NCBI GenBank assembly: GCA_035771175.1
Contig: CM069605.1
Span: 22,088,288 to 22,152,287, forward strand
DNA: 64,000 nt
DNA from: Paratinospora sagittata
Lineage: Eukaryota > Streptophyta > Magnoliopsida > Ranunculales > Menispermaceae
Reading direction: 5' to 3'
Every line of letters starts with the position of its first letter. The stretch's first letter is position 1. Shown here in pieces: positions 37,780-47,540 of the stretch. The translations under genes were made by a program, and so were the position numbers. The notes under the pieces are model-generated. The model worked only from the letters and a program-made list of their open reading frames with translations, had not been told where the DNA came from and searched no databases.

Positions 37780-37796
37780 CTCTACCCCCCTTAAAG
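37780..37796 (-). promoter_or_regulatory. Element C polypurine tract
   Basis: Minus strand CTTTAAGGGGGGTAGAG, identical to A and D, next to the 3' LTR. Confidence 0.88.
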
Positions 37797-37813
37797 GGAT
37801 TTTGCCCTCGAAA

Positions 37814-37921
37814 TCAAGTCAAGTAGTGATAAGGGTTATCGGCTTGAGATGTAGCCACAGGTGGATAAGGAGGCCACTGCATGTGTGCATCACTATATCT
37901 ATTGATATTATTTTCAGACAT
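37814..37921 (-). CDS. Element C short ORF after pol (35 residues)
   Basis: Starts MSENNINRYSDAHMQWPP and ends NPYHYLT just before the polypurine tract. It corresponds to the ends of the 165-residue ORF in A. The D copy has a stop after eight codons, so selection on it is doubtful. A second start of it lies in the duplicated segment at about 38375, fused to chromodomain-region sequence. Confidence 0.25.
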   Translation of the reverse strand: MSENNINRYSDAHMQWPPYPPVATSQADNPYHYLT

Positions 37922-38774
37922 CTGCGTAGTTATTGAAGTGAAACAATGGATCAAGATAGGTGTAAACAATGTTTCATCTTGTGATTGATAAGTGAAAATA
38001 ATACAATGTATCACATCATCAGTTGGTACTAGAAAACAATTCAGGGTATTTCTGTTTAATTGTTGCTTCTAGTTCCCATGTTGCTTCCTCTACGCCGTGG
38101 TGATCCCAGAGCACTTTAACAAGTGGTATGCTACGTCGTCGTAGTTCTTGAGTTTTTCGATCTAAAATCTGGATTGCTTTCTCCTGATACGTATTTCCTT
38201 CCTCAACCCGAACCTCGACTAAAGGGATGATATGCGAAGGATCAGGACGATACTTGCGAAGCATAGATACGTGAAAAACGTCATGAACCTTGGGCATGGA
38301 CGATGGAAGGGACAGACGATAAGGAGGCCACTGCATGTGTGCATCACTATATCTATTGATATTATTTTCAGACATCTGCGTAGTTATTGAAGTGAAACAA
38401 TGGATCAAGATAGGTGTAAACAATGTTTCATCTTGTGATTGATAAGTGAAAATAATACAATGTATCACATCATCAGTTGGTACTAGAAAACAATTCAGGG
38501 TATTTCTGTTTAATTGTTGCTTCTAGTTCCCATGTTGCTTCCTCTACGCCGTGGTGATCCCAGAGCACTTTAACAAGTGGTATGCTACGTCGTCGTAGTT
38601 CTTGAGTTTTTCGATCTAAAATATGGATTGCTTTCTCCTGATACGTATTTCCTTCCTCAACCCGAACCTCGACTAAAGGGATGATATGCGAAGGATCAGG
38701 ACGATACTTGCGAAGCATAGATACATGAAAAACGTCATGAACCTTGGGCATGGACGATGGAAGGGACAGACGAT
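37867..38774 (-). repeat. 454-bp direct tandem duplication in element C
   Basis: Copies 37867-38320 and 38321-38774 both begin AAGGAGGCCACTGC and end GGACAGACGAT. I see two substitutions between them (CTAAAATCTGG/CTAAAATATGG and GATACGTG/GATACATG). The unit spans the chromodomain, the pol stop and the start of the short ORF. Sequence around the joint suggests a GATAAG microhomology. Confidence 0.93.
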
Positions 38775-39727
38775 AAGCAAGTTTGCCAATACGTTCAATG
38801 ATCTGAAATGGACCGATATATCGCGGGGAGAGTTTGCCTTTGATGCAAAAGCGTTTGACACCTCTTGTGGGCTGGACTTTCAGAAAAACAAAGTCGCCTT
38901 AGCAAATTCTAGAGGTTGTCTCCGCTTGTCAGCATAGCTCTTCTGTCGACTTTGTGCAACGCGAAGTCGTTCCTTTACTAGTGTGATTTTCTCACAAGTC
39001 TCTTGAACTAGTTCAGGGCCTAACTGCGGTCGATCTGCCATATCTAACCAGCATACCGGAGATCTGCAAGGCCGACCATAGAGAGCCTCGTATGGTGCCA
39101 TGCCGATACTAGTTTGGTAGCTATTGTTGTATGCAAACTCAGCTAGATGTAAATACTTTGCCCATCCGTCATTAAAGTCCAAAATGCAACAGCGTAACTT
39201 GTCTTCTAAGATTTGGACAAGCCGCTCTGACTGCCCATCAGTCTGAGGGTGGAAGGTTGTGCTCATAGTGATCTTAGAACCCATTCTATTCTGGAAGCTT
39301 TTCCAAAAGTTGGATGTGAATCGAGGGTCTCGATCAGAGACGATCGTGAGTGGTATGCCATGAAGGCGTACGATCTCTCTTTCATAGAGCTTTGCAAGTT
39401 TGGCGGGATTATCCGAGAGATTTATTGGCAAGAAGTGTGCAGACTTTGTAAGTCTGTCAATGATTACCCAGATAGCATCTTGCCCTTTATTGTTTCGAGG
39501 TAAGGCTGTGACAAAATCCATTGCGATGTTCTCCCATTTCCATTCTCCAATAGGAACGGCTGGAGAAGCCTAGAGGGAAGTCTTCGTTCTTCCTTGACTT
39601 GGTGGCAAACGAGACATCGAGCAACGAAGTCTGCAATTTCCTTCTTAATCCCAGAAAACCAGAATTGTCGCTTGACATCCTTGTACATCTTGTCACCCCC
39701 AGGATGCATAGCGTACCTCGAACAGTG
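38473..39727 (-). pseudogene. pol: Element C pol remnant: integrase and chromodomain
   Basis: Begins within the integrase zinc module ([17 protein letters not shown]; about 39727). It passes CLVCHQVKEER and a frameshift near 39550-39570, then has a long open stretch 39521-38880 with [24 protein letters not shown] and [14 protein letters not shown], so all three catalytic acidic residues are present. A base loss near 38898 shifts the frame after LEFAK. The GPY/F module and chromodomain ([16 protein letters not shown]) are readable to the stop at 38473-38475. A second copy of the chromodomain end lies at 38019-38320 because of the tandem duplication. Integrase would be inactive without the RNase H/RT part and with the shifts. 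Confidence 0.88.
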
Positions 39728-40327
39728 CATATGTGCGGCAGTATAAACAGTATATGACATAATGCAGTGTAAATGAATAGTAGACATAATAATAATTGAA
39801 TGTAAACTTTAATAAAAGTTATGAAACACGCAAACCTATGTTTCGTTCCCCACCTTCAGATAAAACTTCTTCTTTCAGATCTGGCGCTTTCCTCCGGACA
39901 GAACTTCGTTGCACCGCTTTCAGATCTGGCGCTTTCCTCCGGATAAAACTGTGTTGCACCGCACCGAGAGTCTCGGAGAGAGAGTCTCAAAAACTTAGAA
40001 TGCGTGGAAAGGAGAAGAAATTCACAAGAGAAGGTGATTTGGTGTGAGGAATGAGAACTGAGGAGGTTTCTTATATAGAGATTTTTGCGCCTGAACGTTC
40101 TGGCATGCGCCTGAACGTTCTGGCATGCCTTGCCCCTGAACGTTCTGGCATGCGCCTGAACGTTCTCTGGCATGCGCCTGAACGTTCTGGCATGCGCCTG
40201 AACGTTCTCTGGCATGCGCCTGAACGTTCTGTTATGCGCCTGAACGCTCTGGCATGCGCCTGAACGTTCGAGCGTTGCCCAAATAGTAGTTTTTTTTTTT
40301 TTTTTTTGTGAAATACAGGGTATTACA
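39728..40327 (-). repeat. Element C 5' LTR, truncated
   Basis: Matches 37308-37779 of the 3' LTR plus a longer minisatellite: nine GCCTGAACGTTCTGGC-type units here (about 40089-40270) against three in the other LTR. It has a T-run at 40290-40306. The R/U5 end is missing, joined to integrase at 39727/39728 across a shared GCAT. Confidence 0.9.
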
Positions 40328-43107
40328 TTTTTCTCGTTAGAAATATCAGATTTTTGTCTTAGACGTGGATAACGTGCTATTGGGTTTTGTATCATGTTCT
40401 CTATTGACAGATAGCAGGCTATAGCACGTCGATATACACAAACCCGAGAGCTCGAGTTTTTCAGACTTTTCGATTGCGTGTTATCAAGGCCTATAGCGCT
40501 ATTGCCCATTTAACTAAAAATGGACAGATCACGACAACAACTTTATAGCGAGTTATCAAAGGGGATAACGCATTATAGATAATTTTCCAGAAAAAGAAAT
40601 ATTTTATTATAGAACCCTATCAGCGTGCTATCAACACTGATAGTGCGCTAGTGCCTTCTGGAAAATTTTGGCAAATTGCTGGATAGCCTTATTTTTGAAA
40701 AATTAATATTTTTACAGTCAAGAACCATTCCATTGACTCAAAACATATTGATATAGGATTAAAAACTTTTAAATAATTCAAAACTCATTGAAATTATGAT
40801 TAAAACCTTTCGGAAAACATTTTATCAAAATGAAATACTATATCGAACTGATTTTGAAGACTTTGGAATTTTCAGAGTTTTAGTGCTGAGATTGATGGAG
40901 AGGTTACCCTACACACCAAAGATAAAACTAGTGCATTAGACGTGAGATATGTCTTCATTATTCGAGCTTGCTCTTTGTAGACTTTGATAGCTATTGTTTG
41001 ATGTGTTGTTGATGATTAGTTGTAGCTCTTAGAAAAAAAAATACAGGTGATGTGTTCTCTTACCGAGAACACTTCATATACTTATAGTTTAAAACAATAG
41101 ATAGCCTATGGAAATATCAGCACAAAAGAGATAGAATGAAGAACTTGCGAAATAATGAGGTTATCCTCAAGATAGTTTGCAATTTTGATTCAGTTTGAAG
41201 GTTGTTTGGACAAATGCAAGAATCACGACTTTCTTCTATTTAAACACTCTTTGGAAAACTCGGTCTAACTTGCAAAAATCTTGTGTGTTCTATCTTTGAA
41301 AATTAGAGAATGAGGGTTTTATAAAATTAGCAGTTGCAAGTTAAAGAGCAAGAGAGTACAAAATGATTTAAATTCAAAACATTGTTTAATCTAAAGTTGT
41401 TTTGGGAGTGCGAGACAATGGGAATCATCTAGGTGTTAGTAGAGAATATTTCAATTAAGATAACCTGGTAAAACTGTATAAGGAATAGAAAAATCAAGCA
41501 AGCAGAAGTGGCCCCATTTTTCTCGTTAGAAATATCAGATTTTTGTCTCCGACGTGGATAGCATGCTATTGGGTTTTGTTTCATGTTCTCTATTGACAGA
41601 TAGCAGGCTATAGCAGGTCGATATACACAAACCCGAGAGCTCGAGTTTTTCAGACTTTCCGATTGCGTGGTCTCAAGGCCTATAGCGCTATTGCCCATTT
41701 AACTAAAAATGGACAGATCACGACAACAACTTTATAGCGAGTTATCAAAGGGGATAGCGCACTATAGATAATTTTCCAGAAAAAGAAATGTTTTATTATA
41801 GAACCCTATCAGCGTGCTATCAACACTGATAGTGCGCTGGTGCCTTCTGGAAGATTTTGGCAAATTGCTGGATAGCCTTATTTTTGAAAAATTAATATTT
41901 TTACAGTCAAGAACCATTCCATTGACTCAAAACTTATTGATATAGGATTAAAAACTTTTAAATAATTCAAAACTCATTGAAATTATGATTAAAACCTTTC
42001 GAAAAACATTTTATCAAAATGAAATACTATATCGAAGTGATTTTGAAGACTTTCGAATTTTCAGAGTTTTCGTGCTGAGATTGATGGAGAGGGTACCCTA
42101 CACACCAAACATAAAACTAATCCATTAGACATGAGATTTGTCTTCATTATTCGAGCTTGCACTTTGTAGACTTCGATAGCTATTGTTTGATGTGTTGTTG
42201 ATGATTAGTTGTAGCTCTTAGAAAAAAAGTACAGGTGATGTGTTCTCTTACCGAGAACACTTCATATACTTACAATTTAAAACAATAGATGGCCTATGGA
42301 AATATCAGCACAAAAGAGATAGAATGAAGAACTTGCGAAATAATGAGGTTATCCTCAAGACAGTTTGCAATTTTGATTCAGTTCGAAGGTTGTTTTGGCA
42401 AATGCAAGAATCACGTCTTTCTTCTATTTAAACACTCTTTGGAAAGCTAGGTCTAACATGCAAAAATTAGAGAATGAGGGTTTTATAAAATTAGCAGTTG
42501 CAAGTTAAAGAGCAAGAGAGTACCAAATAATTTGAATTCAAAACATTATTTAATCTAAAGTTGTTTTGGGAGTGCGAGACAATGGGAATCATCTAGGTGT
42601 TAGTTAAGAATATTTCAATTATGATAACCTGGTAAAACTGTGTAAGGAATAGAAAAATCGAGCAAGCAGAAGTGCCCACATTTTTCTTGTTAGATGTATC
42701 AGATTTTTGTCTCAGACGTGGATAGCGTGCTATTGGGTTGTGTATCATGTTCTCTATTGACAGATAGCAGGCTATAGCAAGTCGATATACACAAACCCGA
42801 GAGCTCGAGTTTTTCAGACATTCCGATTACGTGTTTTCAAGGCCTATAGCGTGTTATTGCCCATTTTACTAAAAATGGAAAGATCACGACAACAACTTTA
42901 TAGCGAGTTATCAAAGGGATAGCCCGCTATAGACAATTTTCCAGTAAAACAAATGTTTAATTATAGAACCCTATCAGCGTGCTATCAACACTGATAGTGC
43001 GGTAGTGCCTTATGGAAAATTTTTGCAAATTGCTGGAAAGCCTTATTTTTGAAAAATTAATGTTTTTACACTAAGAACCATTCCATTGACTCAAAACATA
43101 TTGACAT
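40328..43107. repeat. Satellite block S3
   Basis: In phase with S2 across element C. GGATAGCC-type landmarks at 40681, 41870 and 43035 (the last reads GGAAAGCC) give lengths of 1189 and 1165 bp. The block ends at the GACAT target duplication of element D. No gene is seen. Confidence 0.93.
43103..43107. other. Target site duplication of element D, left copy
   Basis: GACAT, identical to 54623-54627. The intact satellite reads CATATTGACATAAG. Confidence 0.95.
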
Positions 43108-43127
43108 TGTAATACCCTGTATTTCAC

Positions 43128-43159
<32 letters not shown>

Positions 43160-43186
43160 ACTATTTGAAATTTTTACTATTTGGGC

Positions 43187-43553
43187 AACGCCCGAACGTT
43201 CAGGCGCCTGCCAGAACGTTCAGGCGGCATGCCAGAACGTTCAGGCGCCTGCCAGAACGTTCAGGCGCCTGCCAGAACGTTCAGGCGGCATGCCAGAACG
43301 TTCAGGCGCCTGCCAGAACGTTCAGGCGCCATGCCAGAACGTTCAGGCGCCATGCCAGAACGTTCAGGCGCCTGCCAGAACGTTCAGGCGCCTGCCAGAA
43401 CGTTCAGGCGCCTGCCAGAACGTTCAGGCGCCATGCCAGAACGTTCAGGCGCCTGCCAGAACGTTCAGGCGCCATGCCAGAACGTTCAGGCGCCTGCCAG
43501 AACGTTCAGACGCCTGCCAGAACGTTCAGGCGCCTGCCAGAACGTTCAGGCGC
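43187..43553 (+). repeat. U3 minisatellite of element D 5' LTR
   Basis: About 18 units of 20-21 bp, core CCAGAACGTTCAGGCGCCTG. Some units carry an extra base (GCGCCATGCC or GCGGCATGCC). GAACGTTC and CAGGCGCCTG are each perfect palindromes. The array ends about 10 bp before the TATA box, the position of a U3 enhancer. It reads open in several frames only because the unit lacks stops. Confidence 0.93.
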
Positions 43554-43563
43554 ACAAAATCTC

Positions 43564-43570
43564 TATATAA
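43564..43570 (+). promoter_or_regulatory. TATA box of element D 5' LTR
   Basis: TATATAA followed by GAAACC. Transcription should start about 25-35 bp downstream, in the CTCATTTCTCATTTCTCAC stretch. The 3' LTR has the same at 53524-53530. Confidence 0.78.
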
Positions 43571-44106
43571 GAAACCTCCTCATTTCTCATTTCTCACACC
43601 AAATCACCTTCTCTTGTGATTTTTCTTCTCCTTTCTACGCATTCTAAGTTTTTAGTCTTCGAGACTCCCGGTGCGGTGCAACAAATTTCTGTCCGGAGAA
43701 GAGCGCCAGATCTGAAAGCGGTGCAACGAAGTTCCGTCCGGAGAAAAGCACCAGATCTGAAGGTGGGGAACGAAACATAGGTTTGCGTGTTTCATAACTT
43801 TTATTAAAGTTTACATTCAATTATTATTATGTCTACTATTCATTTACACTGCATTATATCAATAATGTTTATGACCTGAATGTCCTAACCTTGCACGTCG
43901 TGATACCGACCCTAATAAGGATCACTAGACGATGCCAAAGTCAGTCTAAATGTCAAGAAAAGACCAGACCAGTAGACTAGACTAGTTCATGCATTGGCAT
44001 CATACATATCACCACCTAGGGACGTATATGGTTTATGACTCATAGAATAGTTAGAAGCATTGCTCACTATTCATATTATTTCTCTGGAGAGGGACGTACA
44101 TGTGAA

Positions 44107-44196
44107 CCTGGCTACGCCAGGGAGGGACATCAGTACGTGAATCCAGAGCGTCGTTCCTGAGGAGGGACGTACAGTGAGAACCTGGCTTCGCCCGGG
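44107..44196 (+). other. Paired hairpin words in element D R/U5
   Basis: CCTGGCTACGCCAGG (44107-44121) is a perfect 6-bp stem with a 3-base loop. CCTGGCTTCGCCCGGGG (44181-44197) is a near copy 74 bp later, inside a degenerate direct repeat with GGGACGTACA and CAGTACGTGAA. A keeps both words; C keeps one. Confidence 0.55.
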
Positions 44197-44667
44197 GAAG
44201 GACACCAGTACGTGAACTCAGGCGATGTACGTTCATCAAACCATTAGTACGCGACGGTGTCATGCATACATGCATATTGATTGATTATGATGCTTACATG
44301 TGTATTTAAGATATTTGATATTGAAGTATGCTTTATTAATTGTTATACTCATGCACTATTTACCCACTGAGCGCGTTAAGCTCACTCCAATATTATCAAA
44401 TCTTTCACAGGAAATTAGGGTGGACTGGGTGCAGGTTATGGGGTCCACATTTTGTACCCTTTGTATGAATCATTGGGGATTTTGGGAGTATGTTCCCTTG
44501 ATCATTTTATGTACAAAAGTATTCTGAATTATATGAAATCAGATTTGTACTGTGTACCGTATTTCCGCTGCGTACTCTGTTATTACCATTATGATTGTTC
44601 CAAATGCGCGCCCCGTCCGTGAGTGTACCGCCGGTTTAGGCGCGTCCGGGCGGGGTGTGACATTTAA

Positions 44668-44679
44668 TGGTATCAGAGC
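44668..44679 (+). promoter_or_regulatory. Element D primer-binding site (initiator tRNA-Met)
   Basis: TGGTATCAGAGC, 5 bases inside the 5' LTR; minus-strand DNA synthesis would be primed here. Confidence 0.95.
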
Positions 44680-44828
44680 GTACGGTCCACGGCCCGCCCA
44701 AGTCCACCAAATTAGGGAAAGAAACTATAGTTGATTTAAAAATACATATAGTAACAATTTATTAGAAACTATATGTGTAGTTATTATTGAATATATGTAT
44801 CTATATACATTAGTGTATATGAGGTACG

Positions 44829-44866
<38 letters not shown>

Positions 44867-45027
44867 GAAAAAATTTTTATTTTTCGAAAATTATTTATTC
44901 AAAAAAAAAAAAAAAAAAAAAAAATTCGAAAAAAATTTTTATTTTTCAAAAATTATTTATTCAAAAAAAAAAAAAAAAAAAAAATTTCGAAAAATTTATT
45001 TTTCGACAAATATTTATTTGAATATTC

Positions 45028-45060
<33 letters not shown>

Positions 45061-45277
45061 GAAAAATTTATTTTTCGACAAATATTTATTTGAATATTCA
45101 AAAAAAAAAAAAAAAATTTCGAAAAATTTATTTTTCGACAAATATTTATTTGAATATTCAAAAAAAAAAAAAAAAAAAAAAATTTACTTTTCGAAAATTA
45201 TTTATTCGAATATTCGGGAAAAAAAAAATAAAAAAAAAAAAAATTTATTTTTCGAAAAATATTTATTCAAATATTCG

Positions 45278-45308
<31 letters not shown>

Positions 45309-45947
45309 ACTATTTGAAATTTCTAAAACTATATATATATGACTTCCATATATAGTTAGGATTAAAAATAACTATATATGATTTTTATATAGTCTCAATT
45401 TCCAATATATATAGTTGCGTTATGAAAACTATATATATAATTATGATTAACTATGTCTATACATTCATATGTGAATATGACATATATATACATTTTAAAT
45501 AGTTGATTTTTGGAAACTATATATAGTTATGAGTCGATATGTCTATACATGTGAATACGACATATATACATCTAACCGCCTAATGAAAGAAAATTTCATG
45601 ATGGCATAAACATCAACAGAAAACTCGAAAATAATGTCTAGCAGACAAGACATAAATCTTAAAATAATTAAATATGTCTATACATTCATATGTAAATATG
45701 ACATATATACACATTCCAAATAGTTGATTTTTGGACACTATATATAGTTATGATGAAATATGTCTATACATTCATAAGTGAATACGACATATATGCATCA
45801 AATCACTAATGAAGAAAATCTCATGCTGGCATAAACATCAACAGAACACTCGAAACAAATGTCTAGCAGACAAAGTATAAATCTTAAAAATATTAGGAAT
45901 ATATTTTGTGTCTTTCACACAAATTTATTTTCCTTTCAGCAAAAAGA
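44680..45947 (+). other. Element D leader with A-tract array and splice-like signals
   Basis: No gene. At 44822 it reads AGGTACGTA, a strong plant donor-like site. From 44834 to 45306, seven or so A-runs of 15-30 bases alternate with TTTCGAAAAATTTATTTTTC-type words (three nearly identical copies near 44984, 45056 and 45116). The last A-run is followed by TTTACTATTTGAAATTT, the same words that follow the A-run at the LTR start. Then come ACTATATATA-rich sequence and two related 150-180-bp segments (about 45470-45660 and 45665-45900) with ATATGTCTATACATTCATA. It ends TTTTCCTTTCAG (45928-45939), an acceptor-like site 8 bases before the ORF1 ATG. Confidence 0.8.
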
Positions 45948-47540
45948 ATGACCTCAAGGGAGGGAACATCTTCTACTAGCAGGGAACCAATTCCCACTAG
46001 ACTAACGGAATTGTCCAAACGAGAGGTTGTGACTATGAGGAGCATCGACAATGGCGATCTCCGCCTCCGTCCAATCCTTCATGACAAACTCGCAGCACTG
46101 GATTGGTTAAATATAACCAAAGTCGAGGGTCAAGTCTCTTACAACTTGGTTCGATCCTTCTATGAAGCCATGAATCACGTGGGACTTCACGGAGATGAGA
46201 TCAGCCCTCACTTAGAGACAACACTCATGGGAACAACAATTCCTATCAACATCGAGATTATTGCTCGACTTTTAGAGATTCCGATTGAGGCAATAATTAT
46301 TGATCCACATGATCCCCAGGCAGTTGCAGCGATCGCCGAATCTAATGCACAACCGTTTAATTTCGTCGCCAAAGAGCCATACACTCAATCAACATACACC
46401 AACCTCCCAAACAATCATCTTAAGCCATCTCTTGTCGGCCTCGGAAAGATTGTATACGGCAACATCTTGCCAGAAAGGGGTACTAGGGGCACTATGTCAA
46501 GGGCCCAACTCCTTGTGCTGTATTGCATAGAGAAGAACATAAAAGTCTCTCTACCACACATCATCATCCAACAAATGTTGAGGGTGATTCAAAACCCTTT
46601 AAAGAAGGAATTCCTCGGCTACGGAGTCTTGATTATGCGGATCCTTCATGAGGCCAACGTTGACACTTTCGATGGAACGTCAAAGCTGATCACTGAACCA
46701 GTTACAGCATCCTCTATCTTCAAGACCTATGGCACAAGTGGAGGGGTAACTGACGAAGAGGTATTCGGCACGACAAACAGAACTGCCGAAAGAATGAGGG
46801 ACAAGCACGGGCGTTGCCTTCGCAAATGTCGACGCAAGATGCCTGTCAGAGACGGCCCAAATAATGATTCAAATCCCAATCCTACATCAAACCCACCCCT
46901 GAATACTGATCCAATTGCTCCACCACTTACTGACGAAGAATTATATGCCACACTAAATTCGCCACTACAAAGTCATGATAGACAAGGTCCACAAGCAAAC
47001 CCACCAACTTGGAACGTGCCAACTCAAGGCAACACTTCGTACCAAAGATTTCCACCTTCTGCGGTACAGTATCAGCCCGTTCCACAAGTTGCTGTAAACC
47101 AACAACAACAGTACTGGGCCTCACCAAATCTTGGAGGGCCAAATATTCCAATGAGCCCATTGTTTCCAACTTTTTCATCTCAAACAAACCAAATTATCCA
47201 AGGGGTTCCGGTTAGGGGATCCCCACACAATCAATACAACTATGTTCCCCCTATGAACCACCCATACAACCAATACTTTCCTCAAATGCCTATGGCCTAC
47301 CCTTCACCTATGAGACAACCAACCTATCAACCACCAATGGGACAACCGACTAACCTACTTGAACGGTTAGATGAAATGGCATCCAATATTGCTGCACTGA
47401 AAGAGAGCCACAATCTTGTATTAACTCGTTTGCCAAACCCCAACGCAGAGCGGGCAAACTCTCAACCTTCTGTTAGTAGTCATTCTGTACATAACAGTAG
47501 ATCTCGGAGAAATGGTGGTAGGCAAGAACGTCAAAATTGA
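45948..47540 (+). CDS. ORF1 upstream of gag: 'putative plant transposon protein'-like, function unknown
   Basis: 530 residues from the first in-frame ATG after an acceptor-like CAG. Residues about 1-20 are Ser/Thr/Arg rich. Residues about 20-280 form a helical-looking core with LVRSFYEAMNHVGLHG, a TTLMGTTIPINIEIIARLLEIP segment, and SRAQLLVLYCIEKNIKVSL followed by HIIIQQMLRVIQ. The order of these segments resembles the plant domain named 'putative plant transposon protein', of unknown function. A basic cluster follows (RDKHGRCLRKCRRK), then a Pro/Gln/Asn-rich tail with repeated PPMGQPT-like words, a short heptad-like stretch (LLERLDEMASNIAALKES) and a Ser/Arg C-terminus. It has no zinc knuckle and no Gag major-homology-like motif. 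The A copy shares the position and core. It may help packaging, RNA binding or silencing escape, but nothing seen here decides this. Confidence 0.7.
   Translation: MTSREGTSSTSREPIPTRLTELSKREVVTMRSIDNGDLRLRPILHDKLAALDWLNITKVEGQVSYNLVRSFYEAMNHVGLHGDEISPHLETTLMGTTIPINIEIIARLLEIPIEAIIIDPHDPQAVAAIAESNAQPFNFVAKEPYTQSTYTNLPNNHLKPSLVGLGKIVYGNILPERGTRGTMSRAQLLVLYCIEKNIKVSLPHIIIQQMLRVIQNPLKKEFLGYGVLIMRILHEANVDTFDGTSKLITEPVTASSIFKTYGTSGGVTDEEVFGTTNRTAERMRDKHGRCLRKCRRKMPVRDGPNNDSNPNPTSNPPLNTDPIAPPLTDEELYATLNSPLQSHDRQGPQANPPTWNVPTQGNTSYQRFPPSAVQYQPVPQVAVNQQQQYWASPNLGGPNIPMSPLFPTFSSQTNQIIQGVPVRGSPHNQYNYVPPMNHPYNQYFPQMPMAYPSPMRQPTYQPPMGQPTNLLERLDEMASNIAALKESHNLVLTRLPNPNAERANSQPSVSSHSVHNSRSRRNGGRQERQN

Larger units (their letters stand above)
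36362..40327 (-). mobile_element. Element C: truncated member of the A/D family
   Basis: Starts TGTAATACCC on the minus strand at 40327 and ends GGTGTGACA at 36362. It has a complete 3' LTR and polypurine tract, then integrase/chromodomain sequence, but the 5' LTR is cut: its end, the primer-binding site, ORF1, gag, PR, RT and RNase H are all missing. The flanking T-run (CCATTTT / TTTTTCTCG) hides the exact target duplication, probably TTTTT with one T lost. It also carries a 454-bp tandem duplication. Not functional. Confidence 0.9.
43108..44662 (+). repeat. Element D 5' LTR
   Basis: 1555 bp from TGTAATACCC to GGTGTGACA. In order: a long A-run (43128-43156), TTTACTATTTGAAATTT, a GC-rich minisatellite, a TATA box, and a long R/U5 of over 1 kb with two hairpins. 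Confidence 0.96.

Noticed and set aside
38019..38468. 149-residue ORF in element C
   Set aside because: A chimera made by the 454-bp duplication joint; the parts belong to the chromodomain region and the short 3' ORF.
43187..43553. CRISPR-like array
   Set aside because: The 20-21-bp units are contiguous with no unique spacers, and the context is a plant LTR.
43165..43647. Long Arg/Pro/Gln ORFs in all three frames over the LTR minisatellite (also 53084-53579, 17741-18293, 24469-24961 and 39856-40509)
   Set aside because: Product of a stop-free 20-21-bp repeat; period-driven translation in several frames is not evidence of coding.
44668..44679. tRNA gene at the TGGTATCAGAGC sites
   Set aside because: Only the complement of a tRNA 3' end is present, with no cloverleaf; these are primer-binding sites.
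44795..45355. Lysine/phenylalanine-rich ORFs across the A-tract leader
   Set aside because: Homopolymer translation (AAA/TTT) with no conserved content; element A lacks the region.
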